Origin: Vibrio hippocampi
GTDB lineage: Bacteria > Pseudomonadota > Gammaproteobacteria > Enterobacterales > Vibrionaceae
DNA length: 64,000 nucleotides
Direction: 5' to 3'
NCBI RefSeq assembly: GCF_921292975.1
Contig: NZ_CAKLCM010000002.1
Coordinates: 62,001 to 126,000, forward strand
In this document: piece by piece, positions 1 through 7,523 of the stretch
Numbering within the stretch: the first letter of the stretch is position 1
Layout of the letters: each line of letters starts with the position of its first letter
Notes under the pieces: generated by a model
What the model was told of the DNA's origin: nothing
Database searches by the model: none
Seen by the model: only the letters and a program-made list of their open reading frames with translations
Program-made: the position numbers and the translations under genes

Positions 1-46
1 GTAAACTCGCCTCCGTTCTCCCCATTTAGCTGAAAAGATGCCCAAA

Positions 47-1600
47 ATGACGAAAAATATCCATGATCAACGAATTCTAATCCTAGACTTCGGTTCTCAA
101 TATACTCAACTTGTTGCTCGCCGTGTTCGTGAAATCGGTGTTTACTGTGAGCTATGGAGCTGGGATGTTGATGAAGCGGACATTCGTGAATTCAACCCAG
201 ACGGTATTATCCTTTCTGGTGGTCCAGAAAGTGTCACTGAAGAAAACTCTCCTCGCGCACCACAGTATGTATTCGACTCAGGTGTTCCTTTACTTGGTGT
301 ATGTTATGGCATGCAAACCATGGCTGAACAGCTGGGCGGTAAAGTTGCCGGATCTGATGAGCGTGAATTTGGTTATGCGCAGGTTAAAGTATCTGGCGAG
401 TCAGCAATCTTTAAAGATCTTGAAGCGACTCAAGACGTTTGGATGAGCCACGGTGACAAAGTGGTTGAGATCCCAGCGGACTTCGTCAAAGTGGCTGAAA
501 CAGATACTTGTCCATACGCAGCGATGGCGAACGAAGAGAAGAAGTACTACGGTGTACAATTCCATCCAGAAGTGACTCACACCAAACAAGGTCTACAGAT
601 GCTAGAGAACTTCGTTCTTGGCGTATGTGGTTGTGAGCGTCTATGGACCTCTGAATCCATCATCGAAGATGCGGTTGCACGCATTAAAGAGCAAGTGGGT
701 GATGATGAAGTGATTCTAGGTCTATCCGGTGGTGTTGATTCTTCGGTTGTTGCTATGCTGGTACACCGTGCCATCGGCGACAAGCTGACTTGTGTATTCG
801 TTGATAATGGTCTGTTACGCCTTAACGAAGGTGAGCAGGTCATGGAAATGTTTGGCGATAAGTTTGGTCTCAACATCATTAAGGTTGATGCTGAAGAGCG
901 TTTCCTTAATGCACTGAAAGGCGAAGCGGAACCTGAAGCAAAACGTAAGATCATCGGTCACGTATTTGTTGATGTGTTCGATGAAGAGTCTAAAAAGCTG
1001 AAGAACGCTAAGTGGTTGGCTCAGGGCACTATTTATCCAGACGTGATTGAATCTGCGGCCTCTAAGACGGGTAAAGCACACGTCATTAAATCTCACCACA
1101 ATGTAGGTGGTCTGCCTGACGATATGGAAATGGGTCTGGTTGAACCATTGCGTGAACTGTTTAAAGACGAAGTTCGCAAGATTGGTTTAGAGCTTGGTCT
1201 ACCTTACAACATGCTTTACCGCCACCCATTCCCGGGTCCAGGTTTAGGGGTTCGTGTTCTTGGCGAAATCAAGAAAGAGTACTGCGACTTACTGCGTCGC
1301 GCTGATGCGATTTTCATTGAAGAACTGCACAGCGCCGACCTTTACAATAAAGTGTCTCAAGCCTTTACTGTTTTCTTGCCAGTACGTTCGGTAGGCGTGA
1401 TGGGCGATGGTCGTAAGTATGACTGGGTGGTTTCTCTGCGTGCCGTTGAGACGATCGACTTTATGACCGCGCACTGGGCACATCTTCCTTATGATTTCCT
1501 TGGTAAGGTGTCTAACCGTATCATCAATGAAGTCGGTGGTATCTCTCGCGTGGTTTATGATATTTCTGGTAAGCCACCAGCGACCATCGAATGGGAATAA
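47..1600 (+). CDS. guaA: GMP synthase (glutamine-hydrolysing)
   Basis: GuaA converts XMP, glutamine and ATP to GMP in de novo purine synthesis in the cytoplasm. The N-terminal class I amidotransferase shows the nucleophile motif GVCYGMQ near residue 85 and the HPEV histidine/glutamate near residue 180. The ATP-pyrophosphatase domain has the PP-loop GLSGGVDSS near residue 230, and the C-terminus ends in the family's usual ATIEWE. From the ATG at 47 it is 517 aa, normal for the family. I prefer 47 over the in-frame ATG at 38 because homologues start [14 protein letters not shown]. guaB would be expected just left of the window. Identification is secure; only the start is slightly open. Confidence 0.98.
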   Translation: MTKNIHDQRILILDFGSQYTQLVARRVREIGVYCELWSWDVDEADIREFNPDGIILSGGPESVTEENSPRAPQYVFDSGVPLLGVCYGMQTMAEQLGGKVAGSDEREFGYAQVKVSGESAIFKDLEATQDVWMSHGDKVVEIPADFVKVAETDTCPYAAMANEEKKYYGVQFHPEVTHTKQGLQMLENFVLGVCGCERLWTSESIIEDAVARIKEQVGDDEVILGLSGGVDSSVVAMLVHRAIGDKLTCVFVDNGLLRLNEGEQVMEMFGDKFGLNIIKVDAEERFLNALKGEAEPEAKRKIIGHVFVDVFDEESKKLKNAKWLAQGTIYPDVIESAASKTGKAHVIKSHHNVGGLPDDMEMGLVEPLRELFKDEVRKIGLELGLPYNMLYRHPFPGPGLGVRVLGEIKKEYCDLLRRADAIFIEELHSADLYNKVSQAFTVFLPVRSVGVMGDGRKYDWVVSLRAVETIDFMTAHWAHLPYDFLGKVSNRIINEVGGISRVVYDISGKPPATIEWE

Positions 1601-1616
1601 TATTCCAGTAGCAATC

Positions 1617-1648
1617 AGAGCCGGTCAATAGCCGGCTCTTTTTTTGTC
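1617..1648 (+). terminator. Intrinsic terminator of guaA
   Basis: An AGAGCCGG / CCGGCTCT stem with a short loop is followed by a run of seven T, 17 bases after the guaA stop codon. Confidence 0.9.
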
Positions 1649-1847
1649 TATTTTCCAAGCGACACGCTCCTTACCTCTTATCTTTGGGTAACTTGGAAGC
1701 AATATCAATTTCCGCTTCTATGCGTGCCATTTTATATAACGAAAACCTCAATCTAAGATTGCCAATAACGGATCTGCCCTTTTTTCGGAATTGCTTTAAA
1801 ATTTTCGTGTAATTTTTACCACTATTTTTTAATTAGGGCTCTTTTTG

Positions 1848-2441
1848 ATGCAAAATAAACTTGCTAACCCAGCGCCGCTTGGCTTGATGGGTTTCGGTAT
1901 GACAACGATTCTACTTAATATTCATAATGCTGGGTTTTTCCCTGTGGATTCTATGATCCTAGCGATGGGTATTTTTTACGGCGGTATCGGTCAGGTGCTA
2001 GTTGGCATGATGTGCTTCAAGCGTGGTGACACCTTTGGTACTACAGCGTTTACGTCTTACGGTTTATTTTGGTTAACCCTAGTTGGTCTAATCGTGATGC
2101 CGAAAATGGGTCTACCAGCGAGTCCAGAGCACTTTATGGGTTGGTATTTGCTGCTTTGGGGTGTTTTCACTGGCTTTATGTTTATTGGTTCATTGTGCTA
2201 TCCGGTAGCAAAACAGGTGGTCTTTGGTTCTCTCACCATTCTGTTCTTCTTGCTAGCTGCGCGAGACTTTTTCGACAGCGAATTGATCGGCACCATCGCT
2301 GGCTTTGAAGGTATTTTCTGTGGTGCAAGTGCGATGTACTTTGCAATGGCACAGGTTCTTAATGCTGAATATGGTCGTACTATTCTTCCCGTCGGCGAAA
2401 AGAAAAAAGTCGTGGCTGAGCAGCAACCTGTTACCGCTTAA
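1848..2441 (+). CDS. satP: Acetate/succinate transporter, GPR1/FUN34/YaaH family
   Basis: This 197-aa, strongly hydrophobic protein has about six membrane segments and starts with the family's signature region NPAPLGLMGFGMTTILLN, characteristic of the YaaH (SatP) acetate uptake channel/transporter family in the inner membrane. The ATG at 1848 is chosen over the adjacent TTG at 1845. It is a single-gene unit between the guaA terminator and its own terminator. The 250 bp upstream are AT-rich and contain no operator I can name. Family assignment is firm; substrate (acetate, possibly succinate) is by family knowledge only. Confidence 0.88.
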   Translation: MQNKLANPAPLGLMGFGMTTILLNIHNAGFFPVDSMILAMGIFYGGIGQVLVGMMCFKRGDTFGTTAFTSYGLFWLTLVGLIVMPKMGLPASPEHFMGWYLLLWGVFTGFMFIGSLCYPVAKQVVFGSLTILFFLLAARDFFDSELIGTIAGFEGIFCGASAMYFAMAQVLNAEYGRTILPVGEKKKVVAEQQPVTA

Positions 2442-2458
2442 TCGGCGATAAAAACACA

Positions 2459-2496
2459 AAAAGCCCCTTGAGCGAATGACGCCAAGGGGCTTTTTA
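2459..2496 (+). terminator. Intrinsic terminator of satP
   Basis: AAAGCCCCTTG pairs with CAAGGGGCTTT, followed by T5. The A-run on the left side means it could also act on leftward transcription from the gene ending at 2540. Confidence 0.85.
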
Positions 2497-2539
2497 TTAT
2501 GAGAGAGTTAAGATAATTGCATGTGGTTAGGTGCCGCGA

Positions 2540-3739
2540 TTAGCGTCGCTTAAGCCCCTCAAACATGTCGCCAATAACCATCATCCCCAAAGTAAATTGT
2601 GCGTCCGTTGACAATATATGATCCAAGGTAATTTGCCATTCACCGTCACGGTATTTAAAGGTTCGAGGCGTTTCATTGATGCTCGACTTTAGACGCTTAC
2701 GGTTGTTGTTAGGATCGTAAAGCTCGACTTCTGCCGTTACTAGACAGCGGTAATCGATACCATTATGTGCTTGTTCGCACTGTTCGATATCCAAGTTGTC
2801 GATATCAATTTTCCATTCGATTTCATCTACAATCGCGACGACCTGTTTTTCCACATCGCGAGCACTCGGTGAGTCTGAGGAGGAGAGCAACCACGAGCCT
2901 AAAATAACAACAACGATACCCGCTACGCCAACCCAGATCTTATTTTTGATAACCAGTTGCTTAATATCATCGGCAGAACCGATTTGGTTGATCTGCTGTT
3001 TAAGATTATCTTTAATCGGTTGAGCATCGTTGAGTAAGCCTTTACCCGCTTGACTCAGTTGTGACATCTTATCTTTTGCCATATTGGTTACCGCCTCGTT
3101 GTCGCCGACTTTTTGCTGAAGTTGCGTTTTTGCCAGTTCTGCACGAGCTTGCATGCCCGATAGTGAGCTTGTTGCAAATTCAGCGACTGCTTGTTTAGAG
3201 AAGGCTTGCTTAGAAAAAGCTGACTTGATTTCAGCAAGAGTAGGAAAACCTTCTTGGTTTGGGCGATATTTGGGCGCAATCAAAGCCACGATGCAAAACA
3301 ATAACGCCGGCACTGTTAGCCAGGCCAGACCGATAAAGTCCTGCCAGTTGTCTTCGAATCGATGGAAATATCGATAGTTGTGCTGGTTGGAGAGAAACTG
3401 GATGTCATCACCGAATAGGCGGGTGATGTTTCTTAGTCTTTCTTCATCGAGGAATGCCTCAATAAACGGCATCGCGAACAGCAGGATAAGGGCACAAGCC
3501 AAAGCGATACGTGACCAGCGAGCCTGCAAACCCAACAGATAACAAAAGCAGGCTGGAAGCAGAATGATTGCCAATAGCCAAGCTGGATAAGCGTGGGTAA
3601 AACTAAAATAGAGATCGCGATCTTGGACAATAGGCTGGCACAGTGCCATTAACAGCAATAGAGGCGCTAAGGCGTAGATTGCATTGGGAAGTTTAACAAC
3701 GCGTGCAATAAGCATTGTCGGTGATACTTGTTCTGTCAT
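2540..3739 (-). CDS. Multi-pass membrane protein of unknown function
   Basis: I do not recognise a named family. From the ATG at 3739 (MTEQVSPTM) it has 399 aa. Four hydrophobic segments lie in the first ~150 residues, followed by a polar, Gln/Lys/Ala-rich helical stretch (~165-255) that looks coiled-coil. A further membrane segment follows (~260-280, IWVGVAGIVVVILGSW), then a soluble C-terminal domain of about 110 residues with a CEQAHNGIDYRC cysteine pair. An alternative start at 3751 would lie in the tail of the upstream gene's terminator, so 3739 is preferred. It is last of three leftward genes that include two lipoproteins, opposite the FtsK-like operon. Possibly an envelope partner of that operon; this is inference. 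Confidence 0.75.
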   Translation of the reverse strand: MTEQVSPTMLIARVVKLPNAIYALAPLLLLMALCQPIVQDRDLYFSFTHAYPAWLLAIILLPACFCYLLGLQARWSRIALACALILLFAMPFIEAFLDEERLRNITRLFGDDIQFLSNQHNYRYFHRFEDNWQDFIGLAWLTVPALLFCIVALIAPKYRPNQEGFPTLAEIKSAFSKQAFSKQAVAEFATSSLSGMQARAELAKTQLQQKVGDNEAVTNMAKDKMSQLSQAGKGLLNDAQPIKDNLKQQINQIGSADDIKQLVIKNKIWVGVAGIVVVILGSWLLSSSDSPSARDVEKQVVAIVDEIEWKIDIDNLDIEQCEQAHNGIDYRCLVTAEVELYDPNNNRKRLKSSINETPRTFKYRDGEWQITLDHILSTDAQFTLGMMVIGDMFEGLKRR

Positions 3740-3751
3740 AGTGAATACCAT

Positions 3752-3781
3752 TAAAAACGCCAGTTCTAGCTAAACTGGCGA
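3752..3781 (-). terminator. Intrinsic terminator after the 480-aa lipoprotein gene
   Basis: On the minus strand CGCCAGTT pairs with AACTGGCG around a 6-base loop, followed by T5. It separates the lipoprotein gene from the downstream membrane protein gene, implying partial read-through or a separate promoter. Confidence 0.75.
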
Positions 3782-3789
3782 AATAAGAG

Positions 3790-5232
3790 TTAGAGAATAT
3801 CGCGTTGAATTCGGTCTAGAATAGAATCTGAGTTGCTGAAGTATTCAGAAAAACGATCATTCAAGCGCAACTCACCTTCGGTCTTAGCCAGTGAAGAACC
3901 ATGCCATAAGTAGCCAGGCTGCTGACCTTGGATTGGTTCTTGGCTGGTGATATAAAGGTAGGCAATCTCGTTTTGAGCAATACCGTCGGGAAGATCAAAG
4001 CCCGCTTCATCCACTTCAAATCGCACTAAGCTTTGCGCAAGTTGTTGTTTGATTTTTTGGCTGTATAGGCGGTCTGACACTTGGTTGTAGTCACGGAAAA
4101 TACGCGTGTCAGTATCGATACGGACACTTTTCACACCACGGGTATAACGCATGGTCTTAGCAAATGCAGGTGATTCTAGATTCAACGTGCGGTCTTCGTT
4201 GATGAGACCTTCTGGGTAGCGACCAATTTCACGTTTGATACTGTTCACGGCATTTTCTGTGCTTTGCAATGAGCGACCATACTTATTGGTTGCGATGGTT
4301 TTTTTCTGAGATAAAGCATCATCGGCTTTATAGTACATACGTTCTAGATAACCTAGCTTAATGTACTGCTCTTTATCAGCGGCTTCAGCTTTAGCGATAA
4401 TGGCTTCCAAATCTGCTTTGGTGTTTGCATCAAAGCTAACGCGATATTTGCTGTAGCTTAACTTGTACTCAAAGTCGTAGATACAAGCCGTTTCACCGCT
4501 AGAAGTGGTCATAAGTGTCGCTCGGTAATCGGCTTTCACCTTTCTATCTTCGCTACAAGTCTGACCGTCACGAAATCGTTGCGCATTGGAAAAATCGACG
4601 CTCAGACCGACGCTGTCTACAGAGATTGGGATCTCTTTGTCGATAATATATTGATCAATAGCTTGTTCTGTTTTCGCATCTAACTGCTTAACCAACGCTT
4701 CTTGCGCCTTAACAGCGGCTTTTTTTGCTTTGTAGTCGTCAGTATCTTGTTGTAAAAACGCTTTATATTCCGTTAGCTGAGCGGTTTTTGCATCGAGATC
4801 AGCAAATAGAGGCTTAAGGTCTTTTTCTAGACGCTCAATGGTCAGCTTTTTACGTTGTTCTTCAGCAAGCAGATACTGTTCAATATTGCTCTTGTATTGC
4901 CCAAGGCGAGCGACAAGGGGAGCCGTGTCGATATCGGTAATGGAAGAGAGATTAGCGATATGTTGATCCAGTACTTTTACAGGCTCTGGGGTATTGCGTA
5001 AGAAACCACGTGAGCTAATCGCGTCTTGCGCTGAATTGATTTGTGACACAATGCCTTCAACATAGTCACGATCTAAGAAAGTACCTTTGATTTTTTTCGC
5101 GTCAATCAAAGCGCCTTCGTAATTTGAGAAGTCAAAGTCTTTATCACTATGACTTTTAAATTCCACATCGTTACCGCACCCAGCGAGCGCAATGGCTAAG
5201 CCAATTAAGCCAACTTTATTAACTGTTTTCAT
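3790..5232 (-). CDS. Lipoprotein with coiled-coil segments, unknown function
   Basis: The 480-aa product begins with a lipoprotein signal peptide (MKTVNKVGLIGLAIALAGC, lipobox LAGC, Cys19). Residues after the lipobox are Asn-Asp; Asp at +2 is absent, so outer-membrane sorting is the default expectation. Residues ~100-190 and ~270-330 are rich in Lys/Glu/Ala/Gln with heptad-like spacing, consistent with coiled coils. A cysteine pair sits near residues 227 and 247. No family was recognised. It lies between another lipoprotein gene and a membrane protein gene, all leftward, next to the divergently transcribed FtsK-like operon. Function unknown; a periplasmic structural role is only a guess. Confidence 0.75.
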   Translation of the reverse strand: MKTVNKVGLIGLAIALAGCGNDVEFKSHSDKDFDFSNYEGALIDAKKIKGTFLDRDYVEGIVSQINSAQDAISSRGFLRNTPEPVKVLDQHIANLSSITDIDTAPLVARLGQYKSNIEQYLLAEEQRKKLTIERLEKDLKPLFADLDAKTAQLTEYKAFLQQDTDDYKAKKAAVKAQEALVKQLDAKTEQAIDQYIIDKEIPISVDSVGLSVDFSNAQRFRDGQTCSEDRKVKADYRATLMTTSSGETACIYDFEYKLSYSKYRVSFDANTKADLEAIIAKAEAADKEQYIKLGYLERMYYKADDALSQKKTIATNKYGRSLQSTENAVNSIKREIGRYPEGLINEDRTLNLESPAFAKTMRYTRGVKSVRIDTDTRIFRDYNQVSDRLYSQKIKQQLAQSLVRFEVDEAGFDLPDGIAQNEIAYLYITSQEPIQGQQPGYLWHGSSLAKTEGELRLNDRFSEYFSNSDSILDRIQRDIL

Positions 5233-5418
5233 TACAACTTCCTTATAGTTATATAGGCGGGCGATTGTAATGAGTTTTCTATTTCGCTTGGCTAATATCA
5301 GCTATAAGCTACAGTAAACAATTTAGGTTATTTTATACGCAATGGGTCGCTAGGGGATTAACTCGGTTGGAGTTCAATAGGTGAAAGATTATAAGAGGCA
5401 AAAATGTGGCAGAGAAAG

Positions 5419-5440
5419 GCGAGCTGTAGAGTAGCTCGCC
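5419..5440 (-). terminator. Hairpin after the 206-aa lipoprotein gene, weak terminator
   Basis: GGCGAGCT and AGCTCGCC form a perfect 8-bp stem with a 6-base loop just past the stop at 5450. The following minus-strand tract (TTTCTCT) is a poor U-run, so termination may be partial. Confidence 0.5.
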
Positions 5441-5449
5441 TGATTATTA

Positions 5450-6070
5450 TTATTGCTCGATCACTTGTCGTAATTCAGGATCGGAGAAAATTTTCTCGAA
5501 GCGCGCTTTGTAGATAAGCATCATTTCATTACCGATAACACCACCGTCGGGAATGTCATCCTCGCCTTTATAGTTTTTTGTTAGTACAGTTTTACCCGTA
5601 CTATCAGCAACAGTGATATCTACGTCATACCAAGAGTTGTCGGAAAGCGCATGGAAGTCATATTTCCATTCATTGAGTACAACAACGATTGATGGTTGTT
5701 GGTCGTTCTTCAATTTGCTCATTAAATCAGAGAACTGGGTTGCAGTATCGGTCTGTTGTTGCTCAACGTTAACGCCTTTTTGCTCGATACCGTATTCAAG
5801 GCGTTTACCTAGATAGAGCGACATTGGCTCACCAGTGATGGTGCTGTAACTGTATGGAATACCGAAGCCACTGCGAATAATGCCTTCAAAGTTAGGTTCT
5901 TTGTCTTTGTTTAATACATAAGGGCGTTGATCAAGTACAGCAATTGAAATTCCATTTACCTTGTTAATCGTCACTTGTGGTGCTGACTCCTCAACACTTA
6001 ATGGGCTAACACAACCTATTAAGTAAAAACTCGTCATAGCCACCAAAAATAGTTTTAATTTATTGTTCAT
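5450..6070 (-). CDS. YajG-like lipoprotein
   Basis: A 206-aa protein with a lipoprotein signal (lipobox LIGC, Cys20). The mature part contains the pattern ISIAVLDQRPYV near residue 45, then a Gly/Tyr-rich stretch and a C-terminal alpha/beta region. This resembles YajG-type lipoproteins, whose role is not established. It is the first gene of the leftward three-gene group; the leftward promoter should lie in 6071-6300, facing away from the FtsK-like operon. Presence of a lipoprotein is clear; the YajG resemblance is weak. Confidence 0.72.
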   Translation of the reverse strand: MNNKLKLFLVAMTSFYLIGCVSPLSVEESAPQVTINKVNGISIAVLDQRPYVLNKDKEPNFEGIIRSGFGIPYSYSTITGEPMSLYLGKRLEYGIEQKGVNVEQQQTDTATQFSDLMSKLKNDQQPSIVVVLNEWKYDFHALSDNSWYDVDITVADSTGKTVLTKNYKGEDDIPDGGVIGNEMMLIYKARFEKIFSDPELRQVIEQ

Positions 6071-6310
6071 AAGAATCCTTTCTGATTTCGAATTATCGTT
6101 ACCTTATTATTAATGAGTAATGAAACTCATTTAAGCGTTTGAAATTTATCATTTTAATGTAAGTTGTAAATGATATTTTTGGGTGTGGTTACATATTTTT
6201 GATCTTAATCAAAGAGACGGTGAGGTATTGATTAAAACCGCTTATAGATAGAGTATTAAACTAGTAGAGTATAATGTTTGGGTTGTTTAAATAACACCAA
6301 AACCAGAGTG
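6071..6310. other. AT-rich intergenic region, probable divergent promoters
   Basis: This stretch upstream of the leftward lipoprotein genes is AT-rich with several TATAAT-like hexamers (for example around 6268-6275) but no confident -35/-10 pair, operator or RNA gene. Confidence 0.4.
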
Positions 6311-6496
6311 ATGAAAAATTACCACTCTTGGCCTAACCAAAAAATAGAGCGTTTTTCAGGCTATGCTTTTCTAGTTAGATCAGTAGAAAAAGTGGCTATT
6401 GATGGAAAGCAAATAGCGATTAAGGATGATAGTGTGATGCGGTTTTCGGTGAAAGTGCGATTTCAATCACAAAAATATTATTTTATTTCAGTGTGA
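6311..6496 (+). CDS. Possible small protein, 61 aa
   Basis: An open frame from ATG 6311 (MKNYHSWPNQKIERFSGYAF) codes for 61 basic residues with alternating hydrophobic positions (VEKVAIDGKQIAI) suggestive of beta strands. What favours a real gene is the intrinsic terminator only 16 bp after its stop. Against it are an unremarkable ribosome site (CAGAGTG) and no recognised homologue. It could instead be a regulatory RNA ending at that terminator. Confidence 0.35.
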   Translation: MKNYHSWPNQKIERFSGYAFLVRSVEKVAIDGKQIAIKDDSVMRFSVKVRFQSQKYYFISV

Positions 6497-6512
6497 GATT
6501 TTATTTCTACGG

Positions 6513-6556
6513 ACGTTATTTTGACGCAGTGAGTGTCAAAATAATAACGTTTTTTC
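6513..6556 (+). terminator. Intrinsic terminator before the FtsK-like operon
   Basis: ACGTTATTTTGAC pairs imperfectly with GTCAAAATAATAACGT, followed by T6. It ends whatever transcript covers 6311-6496. Confidence 0.75.
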
Positions 6557-6822
6557 TATTTGGATGTGGATTTGTATAATTATTAACCTAAAGGCGCAGC
6601 TGTCATTACTATTAAAGTTATTTAAGCGCCTCTTACTTTCAATTTTTATATCCTTTTATTGAATAGATAATAAAAGCAGGGGATCATGCCGTTATTGCTG
6701 TATTGAAACTGAAAAAAACGCATGCTAATTTAATCTCTATTTTTGGCTGAGCCTAACTCAATGAGCGGTATTGAGAGCACGCAAATCTTGATATTCAGCG
6801 TTAATAATAAAACGGATTAATT
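6557..6822. other. Leader region of the FtsK-like operon
   Basis: About 265 bp of AT-rich sequence between the terminator and the first operon gene. It must hold the operon promoter, but I see no unambiguous sigma-70 pair or operator. Confidence 0.4.
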
Positions 6823-7512
6823 ATGCAGCAACAAGACCCAAATGCCTTATTTACCAGCATAGAAGAGTTCGATAAGGAGTTTGCAGAGCAGGAAGTTTCA
6901 CTGCTCAATGCACAGCGTAGAATTAGTGATTGGGGCTCAAAAATAAGCCGCCATAACGCACATTTTAGTACAGCGTACACTAATTTGATCATGAATAAGC
7001 CGGAGTTTGAATCATCTCTACTCTCTCTGCAACAAAAAGCAGAAATGAAAATTGATAACGAGGTTGAGCAAGTGGTGAAAAATCAGCTTGCTCACTATTT
7101 GAGTGATGCAACTCCGTTGATTAGTGGTTCTATCCATAAGGTGGTGACTTCTTTTGATAGCGCTTATCGTGAACTTCCAGAAGACTTTCCTCTCTATCAT
7201 CAAGCTAAACAGCTTATGGGTGACTACGACCAGGCAAGAGGCGAATTAGAATCTATCGTCAAGCGCAATAACCAGTCCCGTAAAGAGTATTTCCAGTACT
7301 GCCAAAATCAATGGAACCAAGAACAGAAGCGAATTGAAGAACGCGAAATAAAATTAAAGCTAGAACGACGTGCCGCAGAGATTGCAGAGCGAAAACAAAA
7401 AGAAGTGGAGGCTGCCGCTCAAGCGCACCGTAAGAGCTTGGTGAAAAAAATGATGTTTACTTGTGCATTTATCGTTGCCGCTATGGCGTTTGTTAAAGTT
7501 CAGATGGGTTAG
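6823..7512 (+). CDS. Coiled-coil protein with C-terminal membrane anchor
   Basis: The 229-aa product is charged and helical throughout. Residues ~150-205 form a strongly predicted coiled coil rich in Glu, Lys, Arg and Ala (QEQKRIEEREIKLKLERRA). A single hydrophobic segment closes the protein (~209-226, MMFTCAFIVAAMAFVKV), so it is probably a tail-anchored inner-membrane protein with a cytoplasmic rod. No family was recognised. It is the first gene of the operon and ends 11 bp before the ATPase gene, which itself lacks membrane segments, so it could be the ATPase's membrane docking partner (inference). Confidence 0.78.
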   Translation: MQQQDPNALFTSIEEFDKEFAEQEVSLLNAQRRISDWGSKISRHNAHFSTAYTNLIMNKPEFESSLLSLQQKAEMKIDNEVEQVVKNQLAHYLSDATPLISGSIHKVVTSFDSAYRELPEDFPLYHQAKQLMGDYDQARGELESIVKRNNQSRKEYFQYCQNQWNQEQKRIEEREIKLKLERRAAEIAERKQKEVEAAAQAHRKSLVKKMMFTCAFIVAAMAFVKVQMG

Positions 7513-7523
7513 GAAGTACCAAT

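Noticed and set aside
5276..5400. Possible regulatory RNA upstream of the 480-aa lipoprotein gene
   Set aside because: Only AT-rich leader sequence; no conserved structure or terminator recognised.
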